DNA of 64,000 nt from an uncultured Oligoflexia bacterium (GCA_913058265.1 CAJXPQ010000011.1:43900-107899), one strand, 5' to 3'; counted from the first letter of the stretch, positions 1 through 10,822 are shown. Numbers and translations are program-made. The notes: generated from the letters alone by a model not told the origin.

Positions 1-3000
1 TCCCGAAATCATCATAAGAAATGAGAAAAGAATGCTTCAAGAAGCAGTCGACGCTCTTATGGATAATGGTAGACGTGGTAAAGTATTTACAGGGGCTAAC
101 AAGCGTCCACTAAGATCTTTATCTGATATGCTTAAAGGTAAACAAGGACGTTTCCGTCAAAACCTTCTTGGTAAACGTGTAGATTACTCTGGACGTTCGG
201 TTATCGTTGTTGGACCTAACTTAAGACTTCACCAATGTGGACTTCCAAAAGTTATGGGCCTTGAACTATTTAAGCCATTTATCTACAACAAATTAATTGA
301 AAAAGGTCACTGTACGACTATAAAAGTTGCAAAACGCATGGTTGAGCAACAAAAACAAGAAGTTTGGGATATTTTAGATGAAGTTGTTCAAGAGCATCCA
401 GTTCTTTTAAACAGAGCACCAACTCTTCACCGTCTTGGTATACAAGCATTTGAACCAGTATTAATCGAAGGTAAAGCAATTAGACTTCACCCTCTTGTTT
501 GTACTGCATTCAATGCCGATTTTGATGGTGACCAGATGGCGGTTCATGTACCTCTATCTTTAGAAGCACAAATAGAATGTAGAATTCTAGCAATGTCTAC
601 AAACAATATACTATCTCCAAAAGATGGAACGCCAATTATTGTTCCTTCTCAGGATATCGTTCTTGGTATGTATTATATGTCTAGAGTTAGACCATTTGCT
701 CGTGGATACGGACAAGTTTTCTCTTCAAAAGAAGAAGCACAATTTGCTTATCATACAGGAAAGCTTCACCTTCAATCACCTGTTAAGGTTAGAATTGATG
801 GTGTAATGATTGAAACGACTGTTGGTAGAACATTTGTTCACGATATTATTCCAGCTTGTCTTAACTATGAAGATATTAACAAGGTTCTTAATAAAAAAGA
901 GCTTGGTAAACTTCTAGATCTTGCTTACAGAAGAGGTACTGAAAAAGATACTGTTCTTCTAGCAGATGCAATTATGCAAACAGGTTATGAGTACGCAACA
1001 AAAGCCGGTATCTCTATTAATGTTAAAGATATGGTAATTCCAAAAGAGAAAAAAGGTATTATTGAAGCTTCACAAGGTGAAGTCGATAATATTACTGAAG
1101 AGTATAATGAAGGTTCGATCACTAACGGTGAGAGATATAATAAGATTGTAGATGTTTGGGCACAAACAAATGAAACACTTTCAAAAGTTATGATTGATGG
1201 TCTTTCGTTAGCAACTTTTAAATCTGAAGATAAATCTGAAGAGGATAAAGTAGCTCCTTCATTTAACTCGATCTATATGATGGCCGACTCTGGTGCAAGA
1301 GGTTCAGCTACTCAAATGAGACAGTTAGCAGGAATGAGGGGTCTAATGGCCAAACCATCTGGTGAGATCATTGAAACTCCGATTACATCGAACTTCCGTG
1401 AAGGTCTTTCTGTTCTTGAGTACTTCTCATCTTCTCATGGTGCACGTAAAGGTCTTGCCGATACAGCACTAAAGACAGCAAACTCTGGTTACTTAACAAG
1501 AAGACTTGTTGATGTTGCTCAGGATGCAATTATTAGAAATCACGACTGTGGTGCTGATGACGGAATCGTTTTAACTTCAAGAGTTGAAAACGGTGAAATT
1601 AGTCAACATGTTGGAAAAAGAGCTCTTGGACGTATTGCTTTAACACCAATTATGGCAAAAGACGGTTCTGAGTTATTCCCAAGAAACCATATGTTCGGAG
1701 AAGCAGATATTGCTACTATTGAAGCTGAAGATATCGATCAAATTTCAGTTAGATCAGTTCTAACTTGTAAGGAAAGGTACGGATTCTGTGCTCTTTGTTT
1801 TGGACGAGATCTAGCAAGAGGAACTTTAGTTTCTGTTGGTGAGGCCGTAGGTGTTATTGGTGCACAATCAATTGGTGAGCCAGGAACACAGCTTACAATG
1901 CGTACGTTCCATGTCGGTGGTACTGCAACTGGTGGTGCTCAAGTTAATAAACTAGAGTCTAAAACTGCCGGTGACGTGTCATATGATAATGTTAAAACTG
2001 TTACAAGAGATGATGGATCATGCATCATTATGAATAAAATTGGTGAGATTGTTATTAAGACTGATCAGGGTGTTGAAAAAGAGAGATACCCAGCTCAGTA
2101 CGGTGCAACTATCTTCTTTAAGAATGGGGATCAAATAAACGTAGGGGATAAAATCCTTGAGTGGGATCCGTTCACAATGCCAGTAATGTCAGAAGTTAAA
2201 GGTACAGTTAAATTTGAAGATATGGTTCTTGGATCTACAATTAGTGAAGAGACAGATGCTGTTACCGGACTTTCACATAAAGTTGTTACAGAATCAAAAA
2301 CAAAAGAGGATGCGTCAAAACAACCTCAAATTATACTCCTTGATGAAGCAGGAAACCCAATTGCTGTTGATGGGACGAAGAGACAAGCAATATACCGTTT
2401 ACCAGTTGGATCTCACATTACTGTTAATGAGGGTGATATAATCGACGCTGGTACTGTAGTGGCCAAAGTTCAACGTGAAACAACGAAGACTAAGGATATT
2501 ACAGGGGGTCTTCCAAGGGTTGCAGAATTGTTTGAAGCTCGTAAGCCAGCTAACTCAGCATTAATTGCTGACACAACTGGTACAATCGAGTTTGGACCGG
2601 AAGTGCGTGGTTCAAGAAGAGTACACATTAAGCCTGCTGAAGGTGGAGAGCCATCTATAGTTGCGATTCCTAAGGGACGTTATGTAATCGTAAGTGAAGG
2701 TGACTACGTGAGAGTTGGAGATCCTATTATGGATGGACCTACTAACCCCCACGAAATCCTTAGAGTCTTAGGTATTAAAGCGGTTGCAGCTTATATCGTA
2801 GACGAAATTCAAGAGGTGTATAGACTTCAAGGTGTTGATATCGATGATAAGCATATTGAGGTAATTGTAAGTCAAATGCTTAAGAAGGTTGAAGTTACAA
2901 ATCCTGGAGACTCTTTATTAGTTGAAGGTGATTCAGTGATGAAAACAGCATTTTTAGCAGAAAACGATAGGTTACTTGAGGAAGGCCTTGAAGCAGCGAC

Positions 3001-3253
3001 AGCGAGACCAATACTTCTTGGGATCACCAAAGCATCTTTAAGTACTGAATCTTTCCTATCAGCAGCCTCTTTCCAGGAAACAACGAAAGTATTAACTCAG
3101 GCGACTTTAGAAGGTAAGAAAGACCATTTAAGGGGACTTAAGGAAAATATTCTTATGGGAAGATTAATTCCAGCTGGTACTGGGGTTCCACGTTATGATG
3201 AGTACAAAGCTGAGGCTAAGTCAGACGAGGACCAAGTAAGTTTAACTTTTTAG
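1..3253 (+). CDS. rpoC: RNA polymerase subunit beta' (5' truncated)
   Basis: Catalytic beta' subunit of RNA polymerase. The reading frame is already open at base 2, where the residues before the first internal Met read as the conserved beta' segment, so the true start lies upstream of the window. The absolutely conserved catalytic loop NADFDGD, which carries the three Mg-binding aspartates, is encoded at 512-532. The second zinc-binding cluster follows, with Cys in HDCGADD and then [11 protein letters not shown] near 1766-1797. The bridge-helix/trigger-loop region and the C-terminal part ending DEDQVSLTF are complete. It is followed by the rpsL-rpsG genes, the usual order in bacteria. Shorter open frames inside it (for example 624-806 and 2214-2441) are shadows. 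Confidence 0.98.
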   Translation, partial: PEIIIRNEKRMLQEAVDALMDNGRRGKVFTGANKRPLRSLSDMLKGKQGRFRQNLLGKRVDYSGRSVIVVGPNLRLHQCGLPKVMGLELFKPFIYNKLIEKGHCTTIKVAKRMVEQQKQEVWDILDEVVQEHPVLLNRAPTLHRLGIQAFEPVLIEGKAIRLHPLVCTAFNADFDGDQMAVHVPLSLEAQIECRILAMSTNNILSPKDGTPIIVPSQDIVLGMYYMSRVRPFARGYGQVFSSKEEAQFAYHTGKLHLQSPVKVRIDGVMIETTVGRTFVHDIIPACLNYEDINKVLNKKELGKLLDLAYRRGTEKDTVLLADAIMQTGYEYATKAGISINVKDMVIPKEKKGIIEASQGEVDNITEEYNEGSITNGERYNKIVDVWAQTNETLSKVMIDGLSLATFKSEDKSEEDKVAPSFNSIYMMADSGARGSATQMRQLAGMRGLMAKPSGEIIETPITSNFREGLSVLEYFSSSHGARKGLADTALKTANSGYLTRRLVDVAQDAIIRNHDCGADDGIVLTSRVENGEISQHVGKRALGRIALTPIMAKDGSELFPRNHMFGEADIATIEAEDIDQISVRSVLTCKERYGFCALCFGRDLARGTLVSVGEAVGVIGAQSIGEPGTQLTMRTFHVGGTATGGAQVNKLESKTAGDVSYDNVKTVTRDDGSCIIMNKIGEIVIKTDQGVEKERYPAQYGATIFFKNGDQINVGDKILEWDPFTMPVMSEVKGTVKFEDMVLGSTISEETDAVTGLSHKVVTESKTKEDASKQPQIILLDEAGNPIAVDGTKRQAIYRLPVGSHITVNEGDIIDAGTVVAKVQRETTKTKDITGGLPRVAELFEARKPANSALIADTTGTIEFGPEVRGSRRVHIKPAEGGEPSIVAIPKGRYVIVSEGDYVRVGDPIMDGPTNPHEILRVLGIKAVAAYIVDEIQEVYRLQGVDIDDKHIEVIVSQMLKKVEVTNPGDSLLVEGDSVMKTAFLAENDRLLEEGLEAATARPILLGITKASLSTESFLSAASFQETTKVLTQATLEGKKDHLRGLKENILMGRLIPAGTGVPRYDEYKAEAKSDEDQVSLTF

Positions 3254-3269
3254 AAATAAAATACTTGTC

Positions 3270-3303
3270 ATTGGATGAGCTGGTTGATACAAGCTCATCC
3301 AAT
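3270..3303 (+). promoter_or_regulatory. Perfect 12-bp stem hairpin between rpoC and rpsL
   Basis: ATTGGATGAGCT (3270-3281) pairs perfectly with AGCTCATCCAAT (3292-3303) around a 10-nt loop. No T-run follows, so it does not look like an intrinsic terminator. It could be an RNase processing site that separates rpoC from the ribosomal messages, or a translational control element for rpsL (the SD AAGGAG lies downstream). The same stretch also contains TTGTCA (3265) 17 nt before TACAAG (3288), a weak promoter match. The function is not proven by sequence. Confidence 0.6.
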
Positions 3304-3329
3304 AGATATGATTTAAGGAGCAATTTAAA

Positions 3330-3704
3330 ATGCCTACTATTAACCAATTAGTGAGAAAGGGACGATCAGCGAAATATACGAAAACGAAGTCGCCTGCCCT
3401 TGTAGCGTGTCCACAGAGACGTGGAGTATGTACACGTGTTTACACAACAACACCAAAGAAACCAAACTCAGCAATGAGAAAAGTTTGTAAAGTTAAGCTT
3501 ACATCTGGATTTGAAGTAATTTCATATATCGGTGGTGAGGGTCATAACCTTCAAGAACATTCTATTGTATTGATTAGAGGTGGTAGAGTTAAAGATTTGC
3601 CAGGGGTTCGTTACCACACTGTAAGAGGTGCCTTAGATACATCTGGTGTTGATAAAAGAAGACAGCGTCGTTCTAAATACGGTGCTAAAAGACCTAAAGC
3701 GTAG
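3330..3704 (+). CDS. rpsL: 30S ribosomal protein S12
   Basis: Decoding-centre protein of the small subunit, 124 aa, the same length as E. coli S12. The streptomycin-contact loop TPKKPNSAM keeps Lys43 (first Lys of the pair), and the second loop [13 protein letters not shown] is also wild type, so the sequence predicts a streptomycin-sensitive ribosome. The start is set by AAGGAG 9 nt upstream of the ATG. rpsG follows after 9 nt, so the two genes are co-transcribed, as in the classic str operon. The gene is free of insertions or odd residues. Confidence 0.98.
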   Translation: MPTINQLVRKGRSAKYTKTKSPALVACPQRRGVCTRVYTTTPKKPNSAMRKVCKVKLTSGFEVISYIGGEGHNLQEHSIVLIRGGRVKDLPGVRYHTVRGALDTSGVDKRRQRRSKYGAKRPKA

Positions 3705-4184
<480 letters not shown>

Positions 4185-4211
4185 TAATTTTTTAAATAAA
4201 TTTTACGATAT

Positions 4212-4241
4212 AAAAAGGAGTTCTTAGGAGCTCCTTTTTTT
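4212..4241 (+). terminator. Intrinsic terminator after rpsG
   Basis: AAAAAGGAG (4212-4220) pairs with CTCCTTTTT (4231-4239) around a 10-nt loop, and the 3' arm runs into a T-tract. It is positioned 27 nt after the rpsG stop and before the decarboxylase gene, so it would end the rpoC/rpsL/rpsG transcript. Confidence 0.85.
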
Positions 4242-4397
4242 ATCTTATAAAGCATTTACGTCTTGGTGATTACCTGGCCAATATTCACACTAAAAAGTAC
4301 TTTTTCTCTCTTGGCCAATCAGCACATTTTCTTTTTCTTTAGTAGTTATAGTGTTAAATTATGCAAGAATAATATTGAAATAGAGCGAGAAAGCAGT

Positions 4398-5801
4398 ATG
4401 TTTTTTAATGAAAATTTAGAAACATGGAATGATCTAACTAAGATCATCCAAAACTATGTAAATGGTAACTATGATAAGCTAACTCCCGTTGTAAACTATG
4501 AGCCAGCCACTAAACTGAAAGAAATATTAGACCTTAAGTTGTCTGATGATGGTGTCGGTCATAAAAAAATTCTACAAGAAATAGAAAAATATCTTAAATA
4601 TAGTGTGAGGACTTCGCACCCACAATTTAATAATCAGCTTCATGCAGGGGCCAGTTTTGAATCATTAATGGGAGAACTCATCTCATTTGTAACTAATGCA
4701 ACGATGGCAACATTTGAAGTTGCACCTGCAGCTACGCTTATCGAGGCAAAGCTAATTGAGGAATTAAACGAAAAAATTGGATATCATGATGGTGGCGGTA
4801 TAATGCTCACTGGCGGAAGTAACGCAAATATGCTTGCTCTTCATTGTGCTAGAAATACCCACGCTTCAGACATAAAGTATAAGGGGAATAGAGGCCTAGA
4901 CTTATGTGTCTTTGTGTCAGAAGAGGCACATTATTCTTTTAAGAAGGCAGTTATTCTTATGGGGATTGGACTTGATAACCTCATTTTAGTTAAAGCTGAA
5001 AAAAATGGAAGGATGGTATCTGCAGACTTAGAGCATAAAATAATTGAATCTGGAGATGCAGGTAAAACTCCTATCATGATTGCATCAACTTGTGGAACAA
5101 CGGTCAAGGGGGCTTTTGATCCTATCGAAGAAAACCAGGCCATAGCTGATAAGTATAACCTTTGGCACCATGTAGACGGTGCATGGGGGGGAGCAGCACT
5201 TTTTTCTAAAAAGCTAGGCCATAAGCTGGCCGCTGCTTATAGAGCTGATTCATTCACTTTTGATGCTCATAAAGTCCTTGGAACAGGTATCATAACTTCC
5301 TTCTTGCTAACAAAGCGAGAGGGGATGATTGCAGCTGCAAATAGTGGCGGAGGAAGTGAGTACCTTTTTCATCAATATGAAAATGCCGATTATGATACCG
5401 GAAAAGCCTCACTTCAATGTGGCAGAAAAGTTGATGCTTTAAAGCTTTGGCTTTCTTGGAAGGCTTTGGGACATAGAGGAATGACGGAATATGTTGATAA
5501 GCAGGTGGAGAAAACTGAGTACTTAACAGCAAAAGTAGTTGAGAACCCTAGGCTTAGGCTTGTTAGTGAACCTGAGTATTTAAATGTATGCTTTCAGGTT
5601 ATTCCAAATAATAAATCTCTTGAAATTAACCAATACAATATAGATCTAAGGTTTAAACTTGTTAAAGCAGGTCGATTCTTAGTTAATTACTCATCGGATC
5701 CTGATGGAGAAATCTATTTCAGGTTTGTTTTTGTGAACTCAGCGACATCTAGAGAGCATATAGACTACTTTTTAGAGGAGCTTTTGAAGATTGCTGAATA
5801 A
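4398..5801 (+). CDS. PLP-dependent group II amino-acid decarboxylase
   Basis: About 467 aa, with the glutamate / cysteine-sulfinate / aspartate decarboxylase fold (fold-type I). The PLP Lys is K292 in FDAHKVLGTG. The cofactor Asp lies in HVDGAWGG, and a substrate-side TGGSNANM glycine loop is present. Overall style is closest to animal-type GAD/CSAD rather than GadB, but the substrate cannot be decided from sequence; glutamate, aspartate and cysteine sulfinate are all possible. The frame is open from 4263, but the extra 45 residues look like translated leader and the SD-like GAGCGAGAAAG precedes the ATG at 4398, so I use that start. It sits between rpsG and fusA, downstream of a terminator, with 68 nt to fusA. 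Its upstream gap has two TGGCCAAT copies (4275 and 4312) flanking the palindrome AAAAAGTACTTTTT. Confidence 0.88.
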   Translation: MFFNENLETWNDLTKIIQNYVNGNYDKLTPVVNYEPATKLKEILDLKLSDDGVGHKKILQEIEKYLKYSVRTSHPQFNNQLHAGASFESLMGELISFVTNATMATFEVAPAATLIEAKLIEELNEKIGYHDGGGIMLTGGSNANMLALHCARNTHASDIKYKGNRGLDLCVFVSEEAHYSFKKAVILMGIGLDNLILVKAEKNGRMVSADLEHKIIESGDAGKTPIMIASTCGTTVKGAFDPIEENQAIADKYNLWHHVDGAWGGAALFSKKLGHKLAAAYRADSFTFDAHKVLGTGIITSFLLTKREGMIAAANSGGGSEYLFHQYENADYDTGKASLQCGRKVDALKLWLSWKALGHRGMTEYVDKQVEKTEYLTAKVVENPRLRLVSEPEYLNVCFQVIPNNKSLEINQYNIDLRFKLVKAGRFLVNYSSDPDGEIYFRFVFVNSATSREHIDYFLEELLKIAE

Positions 5802-5869
5802 GAAATGACAAAAGTGGCAATCTTCGCTATCAATATTTAATTAAATTATATTAAAAAGAAAGAGCAACT

Positions 5870-7945
5870 ATGAAAGACTTAAATCAACTAAGAAATATTG
5901 GAATTATGGCGCATATTGATGCGGGTAAAACGACAACAACCGAAAGAATCTTGTACTATACAGGAGTAAATTACAAAATTGGTGAAGTCCATGATGGTAC
6001 GGCCACAATGGACTGGATGGTCCAAGAGCAAGAGCGCGGAATAACAATTACTTCTGCTGCGACTGCATGTAAATGGAATAAGCATGACATTAATATTATC
6101 GATACACCCGGGCATGTTGACTTCACAATAGAGGTTGAGAGATCACTAAGAGTCCTTGATGGGGCCGTGGGTGTTTTTTGTGCTGTTGGCGGGGTTGAAC
6201 CACAATCAGAAACCGTTTGGGGACAAGCTGATAAATATGATGTTCCAAGAATTGCATTTGTGAACAAGATGGACCGTGTAGGAGCAGACTTTCACAATGT
6301 TGTTTCTGAGATTAAAGAGAAATTAGGTAAGAATGCAACAGCAGCTCAACTACCAATTGGTGCTGAGGACGAGTTTCTTGGGTGCATTGACCTTGTTGAA
6401 ATGAAAAAAATTATTTGGGAAGACGAAGATCTTGGCGCAAAGTTTGAAGTATTGGACCTAACGGACTCTGAGACTGAAGAGGCCCAGATGTATCGAGAAG
6501 AGTTAATTGAAAGCATTGCAGACTTTGATGAAGAATTAGCTGAGTTATACCTTGGTGGCGAAGAAATCAATGCAGAGTCATTGAAAAAAGCCATTAGATC
6601 TGCAGTCATAAAAGAAGGATTTATCCCTGTTTTTTGTGGAACAGCTTTTAAGAATAAGGGAGTTCAACCACTTTTAGATGCTGTTGTAGATTACTTGCCG
6701 TCTCCCCTTGATATTGGCGCAGTCGCAGGATTTGAAGTTAAAAATAGGGATAAGAAAACATCAAGAGAACCTTCAAGTAGTGAAGCTTTTTCAGGTTTAG
6801 CGTTTAAGATTTCTACAGATCCATTTGTTGGGCAACTAACATTTTTTAGAGTCTATTCTGGCGAGATTACTGCAGGATCTCAAATTTACAATCCATTAGA
6901 GGATAAAAAAGAGCGTTTGGGTAAGATTTTAAAGATGCATGCAAATAAAAGAGAAGAGCTGCAGTCAGCACAAGCTGGTGACATAGTTGCTGTGACAGGC
7001 TTGAAATACACAACGACGGGGCAAACATTATGTGCCACCAATAAACCAATTATCTATGATTTAATGGAGTTTCCTGAGACAGTAATATCAATTGCAATTG
7101 AAGCAAAAACTACAGCTGATGAAGACAAGCTTGCTAAAACTCTAGAGCAATTAAAAATTGAAGATCCATCATTTAAATATATGAATAATAAAGAGACTGG
7201 GCAGCTTCTCATCTATGGAATGGGTGAATTACACCTTGAAATCATTGTAGATAGACTCCTTAGAGAATTTAAAGTTGGAGTTAATGTTGGTTCTCCTCAG
7301 GTGGCTTACAGAGAAAGCATTAGTGCATTAGCAAGCGCCTCAAAAGAGTATAAAAATGAAGTTAGCGGAAAAGCGCAATATGGTTATGTCGAATTGACAG
7401 TAGAACCAATTGAAGAGCAAGTTGTACTATTCGAAACAGACTTCCAAAGCCGCGAGATACCTAAGGAATACTTTACTGCAGTTGAACAGGGCGTTCTCGA
7501 TTCTGCACCAGGTGGTGCATTAGCAGGATACCCATTTATAGGTATTAAAGTGACTCTTAAAGAAATGAAATATAATGATGTTGAATCAAACGAGGTTGCT
7601 TATACAATTGCAGCCTCTATGGCCTTCAGAGAAGCCTGCATTAAGGCCGGGCTTACTTTAATGGAACCAGTGATGGATCTAGAGATAATAACGCCCCAGG
7701 AGAGTGCGGGTGATGTAATATCAGATCTAAATACAAGACGAGGAAAGATTTCATCGATGAACCCAAAAGCCGACAAGGAGCTCATAAAAGCTGAAGCCCC
7801 CTTGGCAGGCATGTTTGGCTATAGCACTGATTTAAGATCAAAAACACAAGGTCGAGCTAGTTTTAGCATGACCTTTAAAAACTACGAGAAAATGGATAAC
7901 CGACTCGCAAAGCAAGTACTAGAAAAAAGAGGAATATTTATATAA
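5870..7945 (+). CDS. fusA: Translation elongation factor G (divergent domain IV)
   Basis: GTPase that drives ribosomal translocation and, with RRF, recycling; 691 aa. G-domain motifs are intact: [14 protein letters not shown] (G1), [10 protein letters not shown] (G2), DTPGHVDF (G3), NKMD (G4). The switch regions are close to canonical EF-G. Domain IV is unusual: the tip loop that normally reads SYHDVDSS is KYNDVESN, so the conserved translocation His is Asn569, and the other tip loop reads [10 protein letters not shown] instead of SGGRGQYGHV. It may be a lineage-specific EF-G or belong to one of the non-EFG-I subfamilies. The start codon matches the family N-terminus. No tuf follows; rpsJ begins 81 nt later behind its own probable promoter. 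Confidence 0.95.
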   Translation: MKDLNQLRNIGIMAHIDAGKTTTTERILYYTGVNYKIGEVHDGTATMDWMVQEQERGITITSAATACKWNKHDINIIDTPGHVDFTIEVERSLRVLDGAVGVFCAVGGVEPQSETVWGQADKYDVPRIAFVNKMDRVGADFHNVVSEIKEKLGKNATAAQLPIGAEDEFLGCIDLVEMKKIIWEDEDLGAKFEVLDLTDSETEEAQMYREELIESIADFDEELAELYLGGEEINAESLKKAIRSAVIKEGFIPVFCGTAFKNKGVQPLLDAVVDYLPSPLDIGAVAGFEVKNRDKKTSREPSSSEAFSGLAFKISTDPFVGQLTFFRVYSGEITAGSQIYNPLEDKKERLGKILKMHANKREELQSAQAGDIVAVTGLKYTTTGQTLCATNKPIIYDLMEFPETVISIAIEAKTTADEDKLAKTLEQLKIEDPSFKYMNNKETGQLLIYGMGELHLEIIVDRLLREFKVGVNVGSPQVAYRESISALASASKEYKNEVSGKAQYGYVELTVEPIEEQVVLFETDFQSREIPKEYFTAVEQGVLDSAPGGALAGYPFIGIKVTLKEMKYNDVESNEVAYTIAASMAFREACIKAGLTLMEPVMDLEIITPQESAGDVISDLNTRRGKISSMNPKADKELIKAEAPLAGMFGYSTDLRSKTQGRASFSMTFKNYEKMDNRLAKQVLEKRGIFI

Positions 7946-7968
7946 ACAATAAATATCTCTGAAATACC

Positions 7969-7997
7969 TTGACACTTCTTGCTCATTAAATTATTCA
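7969..7997 (+). promoter_or_regulatory. Probable promoter of the S10 operon
   Basis: TTGACA (7969-7974) is a perfect sigma70 -35 box. At 17 nt spacing lies TATTCA (7992-7997), a moderate -10. It lies just after the fusA stop and 30 nt before the rpsJ ATG, exactly where the S10 operon should start. Confidence 0.5.
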
Positions 7998-8026
7998 ATA
8001 CATCATTTTTAAAATGTGGAGATAAA

Positions 8027-8335
8027 ATGGAAGCTAATAAACTAAGAATTAAGCTTAGAGCTTATGACTTTAATGTACTTGATGCATCAGTTCAGGAAAT
8101 AGTTCAGACTGCAAAAAATACAGGTGCAAGAGTAGCAGGGCCGATCCCTCTACCAACTGAAATAAACAAATATACAGTTTTGAGATCACCCCATGTAAAC
8201 AAGAAATCACGTGAGCAGTTCGAAATGAGAACTCACAAAAGACTTGTTGATATAATTGATCCGACAAAACAAACTGTTGATAGCCTAATGAAACTTGATC
8301 TTTCAGCTGGTGTTGACGTAGAGATTAAATACTAG
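8027..8335 (+). CDS. rpsJ: 30S ribosomal protein S10
   Basis: Head-domain protein of the 30S subunit, also NusE in antitermination complexes; 102 aa, like E. coli (103). The start is at 8027, where GGAG lies 8 nt upstream and the family N-terminus [11 protein letters not shown] begins. An upstream in-frame ATG at 7979 would add 16 residues unlike S10 and overlaps the promoter, so it is rejected. First gene of the S10 operon. It is separated from rplC by an 83-nt gap holding a GC-rich hairpin. Confidence 0.98.
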   Translation: MEANKLRIKLRAYDFNVLDASVQEIVQTAKNTGARVAGPIPLPTEINKYTVLRSPHVNKKSREQFEMRTHKRLVDIIDPTKQTVDSLMKLDLSAGVDVEIKY

Positions 8336-8384
8336 TATAAGTAGCGAACCAAAATTTGTTATAAAAATATAATTATTCATGAAC

Positions 8385-8406
8385 GCATCCCCTTGTGGGG
8401 TGATGC
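8385..8406 (+). promoter_or_regulatory. Hairpin immediately upstream of the rplC ribosome site
   Basis: GCATCCCC (8385-8392), loop TTGT, then GGGG and GATGC (8397-8406) with one bulged T give a stable stem in an otherwise AT-rich gap. It ends 3 nt before TGGAGG, the rplC ribosome-binding site. No T-run follows. It is a candidate ribosomal-protein binding site for feedback control or a processing site; this is inference. Confidence 0.55.
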
Positions 8407-8418
8407 TGTGGAGGAAAA

Positions 8419-9072
8419 ATGTCAGAAGAAAATAAGGTACGTCTACCTGCGATCTATGGTCAGAAAGCTGGTATGACAAGAATCTTTGATGAAGCAGGAA
8501 ATCATGTTCCTGTTACTGTCGTAAAGTTAATCCCAAATGTAATTTCACAAGTAAAAACAAAAGACACTGATGGCTATGAGGCCTACCAAGTTGCTTTTGG
8601 TGAAAAAAGAGAAAAGTTAGTTACTAAGGCTGTTAAAGGCCACTTAACTAAAGCGGGAACGGACAAGACGTTATCAAAGTTTCAAGAGATTAAATCAGGT
8701 GAAGTAAATCCAGAAAATTTAGGAAAAGAAGTATCATTAGAGAACTTTGCAGCTAAAGCAATGATCGATGTTACAGGGACTTCTAAAGGTAAGGGTTTTG
8801 CCGGTGTAATGAAAAGGTATAACTTTAAAGGTGGTCCAGGAGCTCATGGTTCAAAATTCCATAGAACAACTGGTTCAATTGGTAACCGAGCTACTCCAGG
8901 TAGAGTATTTGCACAGAAAAAAATGCCAGGGCATATGGGAGTTGATACTAAGACAGTTCAAAACCTACAGGTTGTGGAATTAAATGAAGAGCAAGGTTAT
9001 ATGTTAATTAAGGGCTCTGTCCCAGGCGCTAAGAATGGTTTTATTAGAATCACGACAGCGTTAAAGAAGTAG
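8419..9072 (+). CDS. rplC: 50S ribosomal protein L3
   Basis: 217 aa (E. coli 209). L3 is an early 23S-binding protein whose extension reaches the peptidyl-transferase centre. The hallmark segment GGPGAHGSKFHR followed by GSIGNRATPGRV is present. The Gln that PrmB methylates in E. coli is not at this place, as in many other bacteria. The start has the SD GGAGG 7 nt upstream. rplD follows after 9 nt. Confidence 0.98.
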   Translation: MSEENKVRLPAIYGQKAGMTRIFDEAGNHVPVTVVKLIPNVISQVKTKDTDGYEAYQVAFGEKREKLVTKAVKGHLTKAGTDKTLSKFQEIKSGEVNPENLGKEVSLENFAAKAMIDVTGTSKGKGFAGVMKRYNFKGGPGAHGSKFHRTTGSIGNRATPGRVFAQKKMPGHMGVDTKTVQNLQVVELNEEQGYMLIKGSVPGAKNGFIRITTALKK

Positions 9073-9081
9073 AGGTACAAA

Positions 9082-9699
9082 ATGACTGATATAACAGTTT
9101 TAAATTCAAAATTTGAAAAAGCTGGAAGTTTAAGTACTGAGATTTCTCTTAGTGCTGATACAGTAAGTGTTCCTGCCGTACATCAAATCGTTAAGGCGTT
9201 ATTAGCTAGCAGAAGACAAGGTAATGCTTGTACGAAAACTAGAGGAAACGTTCGCGGTGGTGGTGCAAAACCTTTTAAGCAAAAAGGTACTGGTAGAGCA
9301 AGACAAGGTTCAACAAGATCTCCTCTAATGGTTGGTGGTGGTACTGCTTTTGGACCACAGACTAGAGATTTTACTCAGAAAGTTAACAAGAAGATGATGC
9401 TTAAGGCACTTCAATCTGTTCTTGCTGACAAGCTTCAGTCTGGTAAGTTAACTGTTGTTGAGTCTTTAGAGTCAGACGGTAAAACAAAAAATATGTTTAA
9501 AACATTGAATGAAAGAAACTTACTTCCAGGGCTTGTAGTTACTGAGAGTAAAGATTCTAAAGCGGTTCTTGCTGCTAAAAATATTAAGACTGCCAAGGCC
9601 ATGGGTGTTGAAGGTTTTAGTGTTTACGAAGCTGTTAAGTTTGAAAACTTAGTAATTGAGAAAGCTGCTTTAGAGCAACTACTGAATAGGTTGGTGTAA
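9082..9699 (+). CDS. rplD: 50S ribosomal protein L4
   Basis: 205 aa (E. coli 201). L4 lines the nascent-chain exit tunnel through its extended loop, here visible as the Gly/Arg-rich GNVRGGGAKPFKQKGTGRARQG near residues 52-74. In gammaproteobacteria L4 also represses its own operon. The leader seen there is not recognisable here, although a hairpin precedes rplC. The gene is followed by rplW with only one base between stop and start. Confidence 0.97.
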   Translation: MTDITVLNSKFEKAGSLSTEISLSADTVSVPAVHQIVKALLASRRQGNACTKTRGNVRGGGAKPFKQKGTGRARQGSTRSPLMVGGGTAFGPQTRDFTQKVNKKMMLKALQSVLADKLQSGKLTVVESLESDGKTKNMFKTLNERNLLPGLVVTESKDSKAVLAAKNIKTAKAMGVEGFSVYEAVKFENLVIEKAALEQLLNRLV

Positions 9700-9700
9700 C

Positions 9701-9988
9701 ATGCATTTAGAACAAGTATTAATCAAACCATTGTTAACTGAAAAGTCTTCAATTGAAACTGAGAAAACAAACAGATATGTTTTCACTGTTTTGTTAAAGG
9801 CTAATAAGTATCAAATTAAGCAAGCTGTTGAGAGTTTATTTGATGTTAAAGTTGTAAACGTAAGAACTGCAATTTTACCAGGTAAAGTTAAAAGAGCTGG
9901 TAAAACAACTAAAAAGTCGTCTTCTTGGAAAAAAGCATATGTAAAAATCCAAGATGGACAGAAAATAGAACTTTTTAAAGGAATATAA
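9701..9988 (+). CDS. rplW: 50S ribosomal protein L23
   Basis: 95 aa (E. coli 100). L23 sits at the tunnel exit and is the docking point for trigger factor and SRP. The family motif is visible as IKPLLTEKSS near the N-terminus and NRYVFTV. The gap to rplD is one base, suggesting translational coupling. The antisense frame at 9811-10149 is a shadow. Confidence 0.96.
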   Translation: MHLEQVLIKPLLTEKSSIETEKTNRYVFTVLLKANKYQIKQAVESLFDVKVVNVRTAILPGKVKRAGKTTKKSSSWKKAYVKIQDGQKIELFKGI

Positions 9989-9997
9989 GAGGCGATT

Positions 9998-10822
9998 ATG
10001 GGTATTAAAAAATTTAAACCAACATCACCTTCGTTAAGAGAAATGCGCGTAATGAACAGCGACGCTCTTACTAAAGGCGCTACACCAGAAAAGTCATTGC
10101 TTGCAAGTAAGAGCAAAACTGCTGGTAGAAATGCACACGGGCGAATCACTTCGCGTAGACGTGGTGGCGGTACAAAACAAAAGTACAGAATTATTGATTT
10201 TAAAAGACAAAAAGCAGATATTCCTGCAACAGTTAAGTCGATTGAATATGATCCAAACAGAACATGTAATATTGCTTTAATTTGTTATGCTGATGGACTT
10301 AAGACATATATCTTAGCTCCAAACGGATTAAATGTTGGTGACACAATTATTTCATCTGACACTGCAGATATTAAAGTTGGTAACTCAAAACTATTAAAAG
10401 ACATTCCTGTTGGGACATTAGTCCACAATGTTGAGCTTCACCCAAGAAGTGGTGGTCAACTAGCTAGGTCTGCTGGTTCTTATGCTCAGTTAATGGCAAA
10501 GGAATCTAGCGAAGCTTTATTAAGACTTCCTTCTGGGGAACTTAGAAAAGTTAAGATCAACTGCCGTGCAACAATCGGTCAAGTTGGTAACTTAGAGCAT
10601 GAACAAATTAATATCGGTAAAGCTGGTAAAAATAGACTTAGAGGCCGTAGACCTAAGGTTAGAGGGGTTGTAATGAACCCAGTTGATCATCCACATGGTG
10701 GTGGTGAAGGTAGAACTTCAGGTGGTAGACATCCGGTTACTCCTTGGGGGAAACCAACTAAAGGTGCTAAGACTAGAAAGAACAAGAGAACTAATCAGTT
10801 CATTGTTAAGCGTAGAAAATAA
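9998..10822 (+). CDS. rplB: 50S ribosomal protein L2
   Basis: 274 aa, essentially the E. coli length (273). L2 is required for subunit association and peptidyl transfer. The catalytically implicated HPHGGGEGR motif is present near residue 230, followed by the basic tail [10 protein letters not shown]. The N-terminal RNA-binding segment [14 protein letters not shown] is present. Start and spacing are normal (9 nt after rplW). Confidence 0.98.
   Translation: MGIKKFKPTSPSLREMRVMNSDALTKGATPEKSLLASKSKTAGRNAHGRITSRRRGGGTKQKYRIIDFKRQKADIPATVKSIEYDPNRTCNIALICYADGLKTYILAPNGLNVGDTIISSDTADIKVGNSKLLKDIPVGTLVHNVELHPRSGGQLARSAGSYAQLMAKESSEALLRLPSGELRKVKINCRATIGQVGNLEHEQINIGKAGKNRLRGRRPKVRGVVMNPVDHPHGGGEGRTSGGRHPVTPWGKPTKGAKTRKNKRTNQFIVKRRK

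Noticed and set aside
624..806. Short plus-strand frame inside rpoC
   Set aside because: Overlaps the conserved beta' frame; no start signal.
4263..4397. N-terminal extension of the decarboxylase
   Set aside because: The residues look like translated leader, with repeats and an A/T palindrome; ATG 4398 fits better.
5888..6267. Two antisense open frames within fusA
   Set aside because: They are complementary to the conserved G domain, have no ribosome site and no recognisable protein; typical shadows.
7979..8026. N-terminal extension of S10
   Set aside because: It would cover the promoter and does not match the family start.
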